NCBI GenBank assembly: GCA_030841105.1
Contig: JAVEDE010000102.1
Location: 1-64,000, forward strand
Direction of reading: 5' to 3'
Length of the DNA stretch: 64,000 nucleotides
Source of the DNA: Pyrinomonadaceae bacterium
GTDB lineage: Bacteria > Acidobacteriota > Blastocatellia > Pyrinomonadales > Pyrinomonadaceae
The notes under the pieces were generated by a model. It worked only from the letters and a program-made list of their open reading frames with translations. It ran no database searches and was not told the DNA's origin. Positions 1 through 10,141 of this stretch are shown here, in pieces. Numbering within the stretch: position 1 is the stretch's first letter; every line of letters begins with the position of its first letter. The translations under genes were made by a program, and so were the position numbers.

Positions 1-15
1 TGACGTTGGCGGCGA

Positions 16-94
16 CTCTTTAATGTGCGGAAGCGTGGGTTATTAATCCGTCTTCTCTTTAATGTGCGTGAGGCGTCGTTCGTTAATCCGTCTT
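16..94. repeat. Two-unit 39-40 bp direct repeat at the end of the methyltransferase gene
   Basis: The word CTCTTTAATGTGCG occurs at 16-29 and 55-68, and TTAATCCGTCTTCT at 43-56 and 83-96, so the unit has been duplicated once. On the minus strand the duplicated block contains the last codons and the TAA stop of the methyltransferase, so a second copy of the gene's tail sits just beyond the real stop. Seen directly; no function is inferred. Confidence 0.7.
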
Positions 95-913
95 CTGCCC
101 GACGACGAGCGTGGCCTTGATGGTGAGCGCGAATTCGGCCTCGTTGCGTTCCTCGTCAATGATTCGTTCGACCTCCGAGAGCACGCGCGCGCGCGCCGCC
201 TCGTCTTCGCCGAGCGGTTCGAGCCAGTTCTGCAAGAGGAAGTCGCGGACGAGCGGCGCGTTGAGAAACTCTTCGCCCGACGCGTAGTCGAACTGCTCGA
301 TGTTCGTCCACGTCTGGACGAGATCGAGACCTTCGCGGACGGCGAGCGTTTCCACGTCGGCGACGGTCGGGCGTTCGTTAATCAGTTGTTCCACGACGGG
401 CGACTGTTCGAGCATCTCCGCGTTCAACAGGGCTTCCCAGTAGACCGAATAGAACTCGCCGAAGCTCGAAGCGGTCGGCAGCACGAAGGCCACGGTCGCG
501 CCGGGGGCAGCGACGCGCACCATCTCGGCCAACACTTCCGGCAGGCGCTCCGCCTCGACGAGCGACGCGTCGCCGACGACGAGATCGAACTGCTCGTCCT
601 CGAACGCCAACGCTTCGAGTTGCGCCGCGCGAAACTCCGTCACCTCGGCCAACTTCGTCGCCGCCGCCTTCGCCCGCGCCAGCGCGAGTTGCGCCTCGCT
701 CTCGTCCACGCCGATCAAAGTGAGGTCTTGCCCCGCGCGCTCTTTGAGCGCCAGCGCGTGCCCGCCCGTGCCCGCCGCGACGTACAGCGCGTGTCCCGCC
801 TTCGGCACTTGCACGTGATCGTCCAACAGCCCCGCGAAACGCTCGCCCCAGTCGGTCGCGATGTACAGGTCATGCAGGAAAGCCAACTCTTTGTCCGTCT
901 TGTTCTCACTCAT
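83..913 (-). CDS. Class I SAM-dependent methyltransferase
   Basis: This 276-residue protein has the seven-strand methyltransferase pattern. The glycine-rich SAM loop is AAGTGGHAL at about residues 46-54, the acidic residue ending strand 2 is in LIGVDES, and a DLVVGDASL stretch follows where strand 4 is expected. A segment on the pattern PGATVAFVLPTASSF matches the post-strand-5 region. The substrate cannot be told from sequence. It starts at an ATG preceded by GGTGAAGA on the minus strand. It stands downstream of rarA on the same strand with a spacer of about 115 bp, so co-transcription is possible. The C-terminal third is acidic and not recognised. Confidence 0.8.
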   Translation of the reverse strand: MSENKTDKELAFLHDLYIATDWGERFAGLLDDHVQVPKAGHALYVAAGTGGHALALKERAGQDLTLIGVDESEAQLALARAKAAATKLAEVTEFRAAQLEALAFEDEQFDLVVGDASLVEAERLPEVLAEMVRVAAPGATVAFVLPTASSFGEFYSVYWEALLNAEMLEQSPVVEQLINERPTVADVETLAVREGLDLVQTWTNIEQFDYASGEEFLNAPLVRDFLLQNWLEPLGEDEAARARVLSEVERIIDEERNEAEFALTIKATLVVGQKTD

Positions 914-1029
914 AAAAAATCTTCACCCGTCGTCCGTCGTCAGTTGTTTCCTCGCCCCTTAACTCGAACTCTGAGACGGAGGGCGTCTGTCCGTATATCG
1001 CAAGCAACTGACAACGTCCGACTGACGTT

Positions 1030-2340
1030 TCAATCGTCCTTCTCCTTGTAGTATTCGTGCCCGCGCAGTTGTTCCGGCAGGCAGGCCATTTCGTCCCTGG
1101 CGCGCGGGTCGTCGTGGACGTAACGATAGCCGCTGCCGTAGCCGGAGCGCTTCATCAGGGGCGTGACGGCGTTGCGCAGGTGCAGTGGGACGGGTTCGCG
1201 CGCGGTCTCCTGCGCGTCTTCGGCGGCGGCGAAGTAGGCGCGTTTGACGCTGTTCGACTTGGGCGCGCGCGCCAGATAGATCGTCGCCTGCGAGAGCGGG
1301 TAGAGCGCTTCGGGCAGACCGATGAGCGCGGTGATCTGCGCGGCGGCGGCGGCCTGCACCATCGCCTGCGGGTCGGCCAGCCCCACGTCCTCGGAGGCGA
1401 GGATGCAGAGACGGCGCGCGATGAAGAGAGGGTCAGCCCCGCCCTCGATGAGCCGCGCGAGCCAGTAGAGCGCGGCGTTCGCATCCGAGTTACGCAAGGA
1501 TTTAATGAGCGCGGAGGCGAGGTTGTAATGTTCCTCGCCGCCCTTGTCGTAGGCGTAGCGGGCGCGCCCCAACGCCTCGACCGCCGTCTCGTCGGTGATG
1601 TGGCGCACGCCTTGCTCGTCGGGCGCGGTTGACTCTACCGCCGCTTCGAGTCCGGTGAGCGCGACGCGCGCGTCGCCGCCCGCCGCGCGCGCAAAACGCG
1701 CGAGCACTTCGTCGGACACTTGCGGGTGCAGGTTCGCCAGCCCGCGCGCTTCGTCCGTCAGCGCGCGGCGGATGAGCGCGGTGATGTCTGCTTCGGTCAG
1801 TGGTTCGAGCGAGAGCACGCGCGAGCGCGAGAGCAACGCGCTGATGACCTCGAACGAGGGGTTCTCGGTCGTCGCGCCGATGAGCGTCACCGTGCCTTCT
1901 TCGACTGCGGGCAGCAGCGCGTCCTGCTGCGCCTTGTTGAAGCGGTGAATCTCGTCAACGAAGAGCACGGTACGTCGCCCGGCGCGTTTGGTCTCGCGCG
2001 CCTCGGCGATGGCGGCGCGCAAATCCTTGACGCCGGAGAAGACGGCCGAGAGCGGGATAAACTCCGCGTCGCTGTGGCGCGCGAGCAGGCGCGCGAGCGT
2101 CGTCTTGCCCGTGCCGGGCGCACCCCAGAGGATAAGCGACGGCAGCGCGCCCTCGCCTTCGATCAGGCGGCGCAGGATGCGACCCTCGCCGATCAGGTGG
2201 CGTTGCCCGACGAACTCTTCGAGCGCGCGCGGCCGCATACGCTCGGCGAGCGGCGCGTCGGCGGCTGTAGCCGTTGCGGCAGACTCCGCGGGGGCTTCGT
2301 CGGGTTCGTCAAACAGTCTGTCGGTTTTACGTCGCGGCAT
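1030..2340 (-). CDS. rarA: Replication-associated recombination protein A (RarA/MgsA), AAA+ ATPase
   Basis: The 436-residue length is typical of RarA, an ATPase of the clamp-loader group that acts at stalled replication forks with SSB. Residues 1-30 form a variable Ala-rich tail, followed by the family signature RMRPRALEEFVGQRHLIG. Walker A is GAPGTGKTT (about 73-81), Walker B is LFVDEIHRF (about 124-132), and sensor 1 is IGATTENPSF. The C-terminal tetramerisation part carries the AGGDARVALTGLE and LIKSLRNSDANAALYWLARL motifs. The start ATG follows AAGG closely. The gene is followed by a methyltransferase on the same strand. Assignment is firm from motif order and length. Confidence 0.95.
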   Translation of the reverse strand: MPRRKTDRLFDEPDEAPAESAATATAADAPLAERMRPRALEEFVGQRHLIGEGRILRRLIEGEGALPSLILWGAPGTGKTTLARLLARHSDAEFIPLSAVFSGVKDLRAAIAEARETKRAGRRTVLFVDEIHRFNKAQQDALLPAVEEGTVTLIGATTENPSFEVISALLSRSRVLSLEPLTEADITALIRRALTDEARGLANLHPQVSDEVLARFARAAGGDARVALTGLEAAVESTAPDEQGVRHITDETAVEALGRARYAYDKGGEEHYNLASALIKSLRNSDANAALYWLARLIEGGADPLFIARRLCILASEDVGLADPQAMVQAAAAAQITALIGLPEALYPLSQATIYLARAPKSNSVKRAYFAAAEDAQETAREPVPLHLRNAVTPLMKRSGYGSGYRYVHDDPRARDEMACLPEQLRGHEYYKEKDD

Positions 2341-2616
2341 CCTTATATTTCCATGTCGAATTACAACCGGAAAATTAATGCCCGCGCGGGCGCGTTTCCG
2401 GCGTAAAAATTCTGTCGCTTATCGGTAGATTTGCTATCATAGCTTAACACAAATTTCGGACACGTTGGGGAGCGCGGACGGGGTGGAATTCGTCCGAAGT
2501 CTTGGATGGAACGTTCGCCGCGCGTTGTTCGTATAGGAGGGCGAGCGCGCGGACGGGGCACAATATTTCCGACGCGCGCGAGGGAAATTTAAGATACGGA
2601 AGTTGAGGTGGAAGAG

Positions 2617-2823
2617 ATGAATGATATGTGGAGAGTGATCGGAATCATCGCGCTCGGATTGGTAGTTCTGGTGATCGGCGTGCCTCTGCTGCTCGCGGCG
2701 GCCGGGGTCGTCCTCGGCGGCATCGGCATGATCATCGGGCTGGCCGTCGCAGTAATCAAACTCGCCGTCGTGGTCGCCGTCGGCTATCTCGCACTCGTCG
2801 CCATCCGCGCCCTGATGCGCTGA
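2617..2823 (+). CDS. Small hydrophobic membrane protein
   Basis: This 68-residue protein is almost entirely two long hydrophobic stretches (about residues 5-35 and 38-62) rich in Gly, Val, Ile and Leu, with a short basic end (IRALMR). It should sit in the inner membrane. The ATG at 2617 is preferred over an upstream GTG at 2608 because GAGGTGGAAGAG gives a good ribosome binding site. It stands alone on plus, divergent from rarA, and is followed by a hairpin terminator. No family is recognised. Confidence 0.65.
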   Translation: MNDMWRVIGIIALGLVVLVIGVPLLLAAAGVVLGGIGMIIGLAVAVIKLAVVVAVGYLALVAIRALMR

Positions 2824-2850
2824 GACGACACGCGAATTCAGACATTAAAA

Positions 2851-2886
2851 CGCGCCCGCTCTTTCTTCCACCTTCGAGCGGGCGCG
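2851..2886 (+). terminator. Hairpin terminator after the small membrane protein
   Basis: The arms 2851-2861 (CGCGCCCGCTC) and 2876-2886 (GAGCGGGCGCG) are perfect 11-bp complements with a 14-nt pyrimidine-rich loop, 28 bp after the stop at 2823. The downstream tract is only weakly T-rich. Confidence 0.65.
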
Positions 2887-2929
2887 TCGTCTTACCGGCA
2901 ACCTAAAATCAATCAATTGCGGAGAGCTT

Positions 2930-3442
2930 ATGTACTGCCAGACGTGCGGCACGGAAATCCAGACGGGACTCAACTATTGCAACCGCTGCGGCGCGGTGGT
3001 GAACACGTCTCTGGCGACCAGACAAGAGACAAGCGTAGTTGACATCAAAAGCCCCGTGCGCTCGCTCGCAGGGGCGATCACGATGACCACCTTGTTCGGC
3101 TTCATGATCCTCTTCTTCGCTCTGGGCGGTCTGGCTTCAGCCGAAAGGCCGCTGCCCGCCGACCTGTTGGGCGTCATGAGCGTCGTCGGCATGTTGACGA
3201 TTCTCATCATAGATGTGATGCTGATTCGCATTCTCTCGCGCCTCGTGCAACTCCCGGTCGCCGCCCCGTCCCTGCAAGCACAACCCAAACGCTCCGAATC
3301 GAGAGACCTCAACGCGCCGCAGCAGCAGCAGGCGCAAACCTACATGCCCGCGACGACCGACCCGCTACCCGTCGCCAGCGTCACCGACCACACGACGCGC
3401 ACCTTCCACCCCATCTACAAAGAGCCACGCGTTAAAAGCTAG
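2930..3442 (+). CDS. Zinc-ribbon membrane protein
   Basis: The protein has 170 residues. It opens with a zinc ribbon of two CxxC knuckles (CQTCGTE at 3-9, CNRCGA at 17-22), the common short N-terminal ribbon of bacterial membrane proteins. Two transmembrane segments follow at about 45-68 (TMTTLFGFMILFFALGGL) and 80-103 (LGVMSVVGMLTILIIDVMLI). The rest is a polar, Gln- and Pro-rich cytoplasmic tail ending in basic residues. GGAGAGCTT precedes the ATG. Function is unknown; a cytoplasmic ribbon anchored to the membrane is the only safe inference. Confidence 0.75.
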   Translation: MYCQTCGTEIQTGLNYCNRCGAVVNTSLATRQETSVVDIKSPVRSLAGAITMTTLFGFMILFFALGGLASAERPLPADLLGVMSVVGMLTILIIDVMLIRILSRLVQLPVAAPSLQAQPKRSESRDLNAPQQQQAQTYMPATTDPLPVASVTDHTTRTFHPIYKEPRVKS

Positions 3443-3545
3443 TCTCGCATTTCAGTCGAAAGTTAATTCGCGCACGACGCGCACCTTGAACGTCGCAGCC
3501 GACGCGCGGCTCAAGAGTTTAACGTGCGCGCGGCTGTGTCTCCGT

Positions 3546-4115
3546 TTATGTCTTAGCCTCGACGGCGAGGCGCAACTCGCGGAACATGCGCGCTAAATCT
3601 TTCGGCTGGTAATGGGCGTTGAGGCCGCTCGGATTCGGCAGCACCCAGACGGACGTGTCGCCGATGGTCTCAGGCTGGAGGCCGAGCGCGGCCTTGGGGC
3701 GTGCGAACGCCGTCCGGTATGCGCCGACGCCGAGCACGGCGAGAAATGCGGGACGGTAGCGTCGCACTTTAGTCGCCAACTTCCGCCCGCCTTCGACGTA
3801 CTCGGCGGCGTCGAGTTCAGCGGCCGTCGCGGTCGCGCGCTCGACAACGTTGGTGATGCCGTAGCCTTGCGCGAGCAGTTCGCGTTCCTCGAAAGGCGAG
3901 AGCAGCCTGTCGGTGAAGCCGGAGGCATGGAGCGCAGGCCAGAAGCGATTGCCGGGGCGGGCGAAGTGGTGGCCGACGGCCGCCGTGTACAGTCCGGGGT
4001 TGATGCCGCAAAACAGCACGCGCAAGTTCGGCGCGATCACCGACGGCACGGTCTTCCCCGCGGCGGCCAGCAGTTCTTCCTTCGTAGGCTTACGAATGTG
4101 CGGCTTCTCCGTCAT
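3546..4115 (-). CDS. mug: Mismatch-specific (G:T/U) DNA glycosylase, MUG family
   Basis: This protein of about 189 residues removes uracil or ethenocytosine opposite guanine. Two family motifs are clear: FCGINPGLY, which contains the catalytic-site Asn of MUG, and the substrate-binding loop NPSGLNAHY near residue 165. Spacing and length fit the UDG superfamily MUG branch. The ATG at 4115 is taken as the start; a GTG two codons upstream is also possible. It begins about 12 bp after the ychF stop on the same strand, so the two genes are likely one transcript. Confidence 0.88.
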   Translation of the reverse strand: MTEKPHIRKPTKEELLAAAGKTVPSVIAPNLRVLFCGINPGLYTAAVGHHFARPGNRFWPALHASGFTDRLLSPFEERELLAQGYGITNVVERATATAAELDAAEYVEGGRKLATKVRRYRPAFLAVLGVGAYRTAFARPKAALGLQPETIGDTSVWVLPNPSGLNAHYQPKDLARMFRELRLAVEAKT

Positions 4116-4127
4116 GCACACACTTGA

Positions 4128-5228
<1,101 letters not shown>

Positions 5229-5345
5229 GAAAGCACCTCTCTGAAATAAACACACGCGATGTGTTTGCGGATGAAATCTTTTACACCGTGGGGCGCGGAA
5301 AGGCAAAAGCAGAAAGAGGCTGCGGACTTCGCGCGCGGGTTCGCG

Positions 5346-5351
5346 TATAAT
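5346..5351 (+). promoter_or_regulatory. Candidate -10 box upstream of the first membrane glycosyltransferase-type gene
   Basis: A consensus TATAAT stands in otherwise GC-rich intergenic DNA between the divergent ychF and the membrane-protein gene, 126 bp before the latter's ATG. No good -35 hexamer is visible at 17 bp, so the call rests on the -10 word alone. Confidence 0.4.
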
Positions 5352-5476
5352 CTCGCGCGCCGGTGGCCGGACGCGATGAGAGCACTCGTCGCCGTCGTCC
5401 TGTGGTTAACATTCGGTCGTCGTCGTCCCGTTCTTAATTTTCGTTCACACACGTTTCGCGTCGGACGCACTTTCAC

Positions 5477-7564
5477 ATGTCATTCATACTCGCGCTCGTC
5501 GCCATCGCGAGCGGCGCGCTCGTCACCTACCTCTACGACCGCGACGCGCACTTTCTCGCGCGCCTCGCGGCCGGGGCGTGTATAGGCTTCGCCGCGCTCG
5601 GCCTCGTCGGCTTTATCTCGGCCTCTTTCCTCGGACTGACGCCCGCGTCGCTCGTCCTCGCGGCCGCCGTGGTCGGCGCGCCGCTCTTACTGTTAGTTAA
5701 AAGTGAATGGCGCGCGCGCGTCGGGTTCGACGCCGGGGAGGCGTGGCGCGACGTGGGCGGCGCGTTTGCGCGACCGCAGGCGGGGACGACGGGTGTGCTC
5801 ATTCTCTTCGTCGCGTGCGCGTTCGTCTTCTGGCAGGTGTTCGGGCGGGCGATGTTCGTGCGCGACGGCGAGATGTTCACGGGCGTTGATAACAACCTCG
5901 GCGATCTGCCGTTTCACCTGAGCATCATCACGGGCTTCGCCTACGGGGATAATTTCCCGCCGGTGCATCCTGAGTACGCGGGCGCGCGTTTGACCTACCC
6001 GTTCGTCGTTGACTTCGTGGCGGCGATGTTCGTGCGCGCAGGGGCGACGCTTGCAGGCGCGCTCTTCTGGGAGAACTTCGTGCTCGCGCTCGCGCTCGTC
6101 GGGTTGCTCTATCGCTTCGCTTTGAAGTTGACACGCGACCGCGTGGCCGCGCTCATCACGCCCGCGCTGGCGCTCTTGAGCGGCGGCCTCGGTTGGTGGA
6201 TGCTCGCGCGGGAGTGGGGCGGCGGCAGTCTCGGACTCTTCGAGTTGCTCGGCCGCCTGCCGCACGATTACACGATCACTTCCAACGGCGCGTTCCGCTG
6301 GGGCAACGCGATCACGACGCTGCTCGTGCCGCAACGCGGGCTATTGCTCGGCCTGCCGCTCGCGCTCGTCGTCGTCACGCAGTGGTGGCTGGCGACGGAA
6401 GACGAAGAAGGGGGAAAGGAAGGAGAAAGGGTAAAGGGTAAAGGGGAAGGGGGAAAGGCGAAATCGCGGAAGAGAGAGAGGCGCATTTCGACGAACGCCG
6501 TCGAGCCGCCGATCCCGACATTTCACCTTTTCCACTTACCCTTCACCCTTTCCACGTTCGAGCGACGAATGATCGGCGCGGGTGTCGTGGCCGGTCTGTT
6601 GCCGCTGGCGCACGCGCACAGCTTCGTCGTGTTGATGTTGATGGGCGGGTGTCTGGCGTTGCTGTTCCCGCGTTGGCGCGCGTGGTTCATCTTCTTCGCG
6701 GTCGCGCTCTTGATCGCCGCGCCGCAGATGTGGTGGGCGACGCGCGGGAGCGCGGCGCGCGCGGGGAGTTTCTTCGGGTGGCAGTTCGGTTGGGATCGCG
6801 GCGAGCAGAACGCGCTGTGGTTCTGGTTCAAGAACACCGGACTGTTCATCCCTCTGCTCGTCGCCGCGCTCATGTGGCGCGGACGCGGCGACGGTAGCAG
6901 CAACGGCGACGGTAGCAGCGGCGCGGTCGTGCCGAAGCGTCTACTACTTTTTTACCTGCCCTTCACGCTGCTGTTCGTCATCTCGAACGCGGGGAAAATC
7001 TCGCCGTGGATTTGGGACAACATCAAGGTGCTCTATTACTGGTACGTCGCCTCCGTGCCACTCGTCGCGTTGCTGCTGGCGCGGCTGTGGCGTCTGCACC
7101 CGGCGACGCGCGCGTTGGCGTGCGTCCTGTTGTTGACGTTGACGCTCGCGGGCGCGCTCGACGTGTGGCGCGTCGTGTCGGAGGCGTCGGAGCAACGCGA
7201 GTTCGACCACGCCGGTCTCGTGTTTGCCGAGATCGTCAAAAGCGAGACCGCGCCGCGTTCACTGATTCTTCACGCGCCGACTTATAATCACCCCGTTTAT
7301 TTGACGGGGCGACGCGCGCTGATGGGCTACGCGGGGCATCTCTGGTCGCAGGGCATTGACTACGCGCCGCGTGAGGCCGAACTCAGGCGCATGTACGCGG
7401 GCGCGCCCGACGCGGAGAGCCTGTTGGCGAAATACGGCGTCGAGTACGCGGTCGTCAGTCCGCTCGAACGCAGCGCGGTGCAGGTCAACGAACAGTTCTT
7501 CAGACGCTTCACGAAAGTTGGGGAGACAGGTGGGTACAGCCTCTACAAAATCGCGCGGCAGTAA
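5477..7564 (+). CDS. Polytopic membrane protein, probable GT-C type glycosyltransferase
   Basis: The 695-residue protein has roughly a dozen hydrophobic segments separated by short loops. An acidic luminal-type loop (FTGVDNNLGDLPFHLS, about residues 134-150) precedes a segment with Tyr- and Pro-rich sites, the layout expected of GT-C enzymes that use lipid-linked sugars. The C-terminal soluble tail contains YNHPVYLTGRRALMGYAGH. Residues about 308-366 are a charged, Lys/Glu/Arg-rich insertion encoded by a purine/pyrimidine hairpin repeat (see 6403-6560) between two membrane segments. It is followed by an Agl23-type gene whose frame may overlap its end. The exact substrate is unknown. Confidence 0.7.
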   Translation: MSFILALVAIASGALVTYLYDRDAHFLARLAAGACIGFAALGLVGFISASFLGLTPASLVLAAAVVGAPLLLLVKSEWRARVGFDAGEAWRDVGGAFARPQAGTTGVLILFVACAFVFWQVFGRAMFVRDGEMFTGVDNNLGDLPFHLSIITGFAYGDNFPPVHPEYAGARLTYPFVVDFVAAMFVRAGATLAGALFWENFVLALALVGLLYRFALKLTRDRVAALITPALALLSGGLGWWMLAREWGGGSLGLFELLGRLPHDYTITSNGAFRWGNAITTLLVPQRGLLLGLPLALVVVTQWWLATEDEEGGKEGERVKGKGEGGKAKSRKRERRISTNAVEPPIPTFHLFHLPFTLSTFERRMIGAGVVAGLLPLAHAHSFVVLMLMGGCLALLFPRWRAWFIFFAVALLIAAPQMWWATRGSAARAGSFFGWQFGWDRGEQNALWFWFKNTGLFIPLLVAALMWRGRGDGSSNGDGSSGAVVPKRLLLFYLPFTLLFVISNAGKISPWIWDNIKVLYYWYVASVPLVALLLARLWRLHPATRALACVLLLTLTLAGALDVWRVVSEASEQREFDHAGLVFAEIVKSETAPRSLILHAPTYNHPVYLTGRRALMGYAGHLWSQGIDYAPREAELRRMYAGAPDAESLLAKYGVEYAVVSPLERSAVQVNEQFFRRFTKVGETGGYSLYKIARQ
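6403..6560. repeat. Heptad-type hairpin repeat lying in frame inside a coding gene
   Basis: The left arm (about 6410-6463) is a purine run built on GGGTAAA-like words; the right arm (about 6521-6558) is a pyrimidine run that is its imperfect complement (for example AAAGGGTAAAGGGTAA against TTACCCTTCACCCTTT). The reading frame passes through both arms without a stop and encodes a Gly-Lys-Glu-Arg-rich stretch and then a Thr-Phe-His-Leu-rich one. Four further hairpins of this architecture lie in the window. Confidence 0.75.
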
Positions 7565-7658
7565 GCAGAAGGGGCGACGGGCGAACGCCGCGCCGGACGA
7601 CAACGAGACGGAGCATCTCGCCGACGCCAACACGGAGTCGGCGGACGCGGGCGGCGAG

Positions 7659-9491
7659 ATGTCGCGGCGCGCGTGGTGGATCGCTTGCGCGTTGGTGATG
7701 CTCGTCGCCGCGCTCGTGCGTCTCTACCAACTCGAACTCCGGCCGATGCACCACGACGAGGGCGTCAACGGCTTCTTCCTCAACAACCTGATCCGCACGG
7801 GCGTCTTCCGCTACGACCCCACCAACTATCACGGCCCGACGCTCTACTATTTCACGCTGCCGCTCGCCTTCGTCGCCGAACGTCTCGGCGTGTACGGCAC
7901 GTGGACGGTGCGCCTGTTGCCGCTCATCTTCGGGCTGGCGACGGTGTGGCTCACGCTCGGCCTGCGTCGTTACATCGGGCGCGTCGGCGCGCTCACGGCC
8001 GGGGCGTTGCTCGCGCTCTCGCCCGGCGTCGTCTTCTTCTCGCGCTACTTCATACACGAGATGATGTTCGTGTTCTTCACGCTCGGCATCGTCGTGGCCG
8101 CGTTGCGTTTCTACGAATCGGGCGCGCCGACGCAACCGACGGACGCGCGCGCGGGCTACGGGGCGGCCGCCATCTCGCTGTTCCTCGTCGGCGCGTCACT
8201 CGTTGCGACTTACAGGCCGAAGTTAGAGACGTTCGCGCTGGCTTTTATCGTCGTCAACAGCGTCGCACTGATCTTCGCGCTCAGACGATACGACGGCGCG
8301 CGTTCGATCTACCTCGTGCTCGCCGCCGTCTCAGCCGCGCTCCTGTTTGCGACGAAAGAGACGGCTTTCATTTCCGTGGGCGTCCTCTTGATCGCGTGGG
8401 CGTTGGCGTGGGGCTACTCGTCGCTCGCCGCGCGGCAAGGGTGGTTTGGCGCGCGCGCGTCTGCGACGGGCAAGCGCGCGCGCTCTAAGCAAAGCGTGAA
8501 GACGGGCGCGGGCGTCGTCGGCGATGTCGCCACGCCCGGACTCGTGGAGCGGTTCGGCGGTTGGCCGCGCATCCTCATCCTGCTGACGACCGCGCTCGGC
8601 ATCTTCCTCTTCGTCAACGTCGTCTTCTACTCGTCGTTCTTCACGAACCCGAAAGGCGTCCATGATTCCATCGAGGCGTTTAAGGTCTGGAAGAAGACGG
8701 GCGAGAGCGGCTTTCACGGCTACGGCCCGCACAAGTATCTGGAGTGGCTCGTGGCGAGCAACAGGTATCTGGAATGGCTCGTGCGAGACGGCAAGGGCGT
8801 CGCGCCGACATACGATTGGGAGTCGGGCGAAGAGCCGTTGCTGTTCCTACTGGCATGCGCGGGCGCGCTCGTCGCGCTACTTCGCGAGCCGCGCCGCCGC
8901 TTCCCACTCTTCGCCGCGCTCTGGGGCTTCGGCCTGCTCGCCGCCTATTCGCTCATCAAATACAAGACGCCCTGGCTCGTGCTCAGCATGCTCGTGCCGT
9001 TCGCCATCGCGGGCGGCTACGCGATTGATTGGCTCTACCGGAGGCGCACGGCAGGTGCGCGCCCGCTCGCGCTCGGCGTGCTCGGCGTCGCACTCGTCGT
9101 CGCGGCCGTCCAGACCGCGCGGCTCAACTACGTGCATTACGACGACGACCGTTACATCTACGTCTACGCGCACACGAAGCGCGAGTATCTGGATTTGATC
9201 AACGAGGTCAACCGCATCGCCGAGCGCGCCGGGACGAAATACGAGACGAACATCAACGTGGCCGCGCCCGAATACTGGCCGATGCCCTGGTACTTTCGCG
9301 ACTACAAACGCGTCGGCTATCAGAGCCGCGTCATCCCGACGACGACCGACGCGGTGGTCATCACCAGTTCGACGCAGAGCGCCGAGATGCAGGCCACCAA
9401 CGGCGCGAATTATCAACTCGTCGGCACTTACCCGATGCGCCCGGGCGTGACCCTCAACCTCTACGCCCGGCGCGACCTCGCGGGGCGATAG
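7659..9491 (+). CDS. Flippase activity-associated membrane protein, Agl23-like (TIGR03663 type)
   Basis: This is a polytopic membrane protein of 610 residues. After the first membrane segment it carries MHHDEGVNGFFLNN, matching the conserved acidic N-terminal loop of the Agl23/TIGR03663 group, which resembles GT39/PMT mannosyltransferases. Further landmarks are YHGPTLYY and a C-terminal periplasmic-type domain with APEYWPMPWYFRDY. The ATG at 7659 is chosen because the membrane segment follows at once. A GTG at 7530 preceded by GGGGAGACA would add a polar 43-residue leader and overlap the upstream gene. Pairing with the previous gene suggests a shared role in lipid-linked glycan synthesis. Confidence 0.75.
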   Translation: MSRRAWWIACALVMLVAALVRLYQLELRPMHHDEGVNGFFLNNLIRTGVFRYDPTNYHGPTLYYFTLPLAFVAERLGVYGTWTVRLLPLIFGLATVWLTLGLRRYIGRVGALTAGALLALSPGVVFFSRYFIHEMMFVFFTLGIVVAALRFYESGAPTQPTDARAGYGAAAISLFLVGASLVATYRPKLETFALAFIVVNSVALIFALRRYDGARSIYLVLAAVSAALLFATKETAFISVGVLLIAWALAWGYSSLAARQGWFGARASATGKRARSKQSVKTGAGVVGDVATPGLVERFGGWPRILILLTTALGIFLFVNVVFYSSFFTNPKGVHDSIEAFKVWKKTGESGFHGYGPHKYLEWLVASNRYLEWLVRDGKGVAPTYDWESGEEPLLFLLACAGALVALLREPRRRFPLFAALWGFGLLAAYSLIKYKTPWLVLSMLVPFAIAGGYAIDWLYRRRTAGARPLALGVLGVALVVAAVQTARLNYVHYDDDRYIYVYAHTKREYLDLINEVNRIAERAGTKYETNINVAAPEYWPMPWYFRDYKRVGYQSRVIPTTTDAVVITSSTQSAEMQATNGANYQLVGTYPMRPGVTLNLYARRDLAGR

Positions 9492-10141
9492 TTCCGTCGC
9501 CCCGGCGCGTTTGAACATCGCCGCGCCCGCCGTGACAAAAATTCAACACCTCCCGTTTCGTCAAAGTTATTGACGGAAAATCCGGCGGGGTGTTAATGTC
9601 CGCATCCAGTTAACAAACAACGTCTACAGTTCGTTTTTGCGAGGCCAACCCCCGGCCTTAGTTTTCGCAAAACCCCCGGCCGCGAACTGTCGTCAAACTT
9701 AAACCCCCGACGAGACCAAACCCGCCGTTCGATCCGGCGTTGCCGTTCTACCGTGTCGAAAGTTTCTGTTTGAGAAAGATTCTGTCTCCGCACGCTTGCG
9801 CTCCCGGTGTTAGCTCCGTCTCTTGAGCGCGACGCGCTGAGGGAATTGCGTGCCTTTTTCGGGCGCAACGCGTTCGCAATGTGAATGCAATTGAAATAGA
9901 GCTTGACGCGCCGCCAAATGGGGGCGGACTCAAGTATTTCTCAACCACGCGGGCGTAGTCTCCGAAGCATCAACGTCGGAATAGGTTTTCACATACCCAA
10001 TCGCGCTCGCTGTTCCCGATCCCCGACGACAGGTGGCGGCGAGAGGAAGACACGAAGGCGTCACGCCATGCTCAACGCACGGGCACTCCTCGGTGTGGCA
10101 CGCACAAGTAAGGATGAACGATCCTCTGGAGGGACACGTCA
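9492..10141. other. 650-bp intergenic region before the M36 protease
   Basis: No convincing gene was found; the open frames here have no ribosome binding site and no recognisable product. It contains a candidate promoter at 9570-9599, and the word ACCCCCGGCC repeated around 9648-9685. The protease's ribosome binding site CTGGAGGGAC lies at the far right. The long leader could hold regulatory RNA, but no known riboswitch consensus was recognised. Confidence 0.5.
9570..9599 (+). promoter_or_regulatory. Candidate sigma70 promoter for the M36 protease gene
   Basis: TTGACG (9570-9575) and TAATGT (9594-9599) are separated by 18 bp. If used, the transcript would have a 5' leader of more than 500 nt before the ATG at 10142. 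Confidence 0.35.

Noticed and set aside
9570..10141. Riboswitch in the long leader of the M36 gene
   Set aside because: No match to known aptamer consensus could be recognised by eye; a covariance-model search would be needed.
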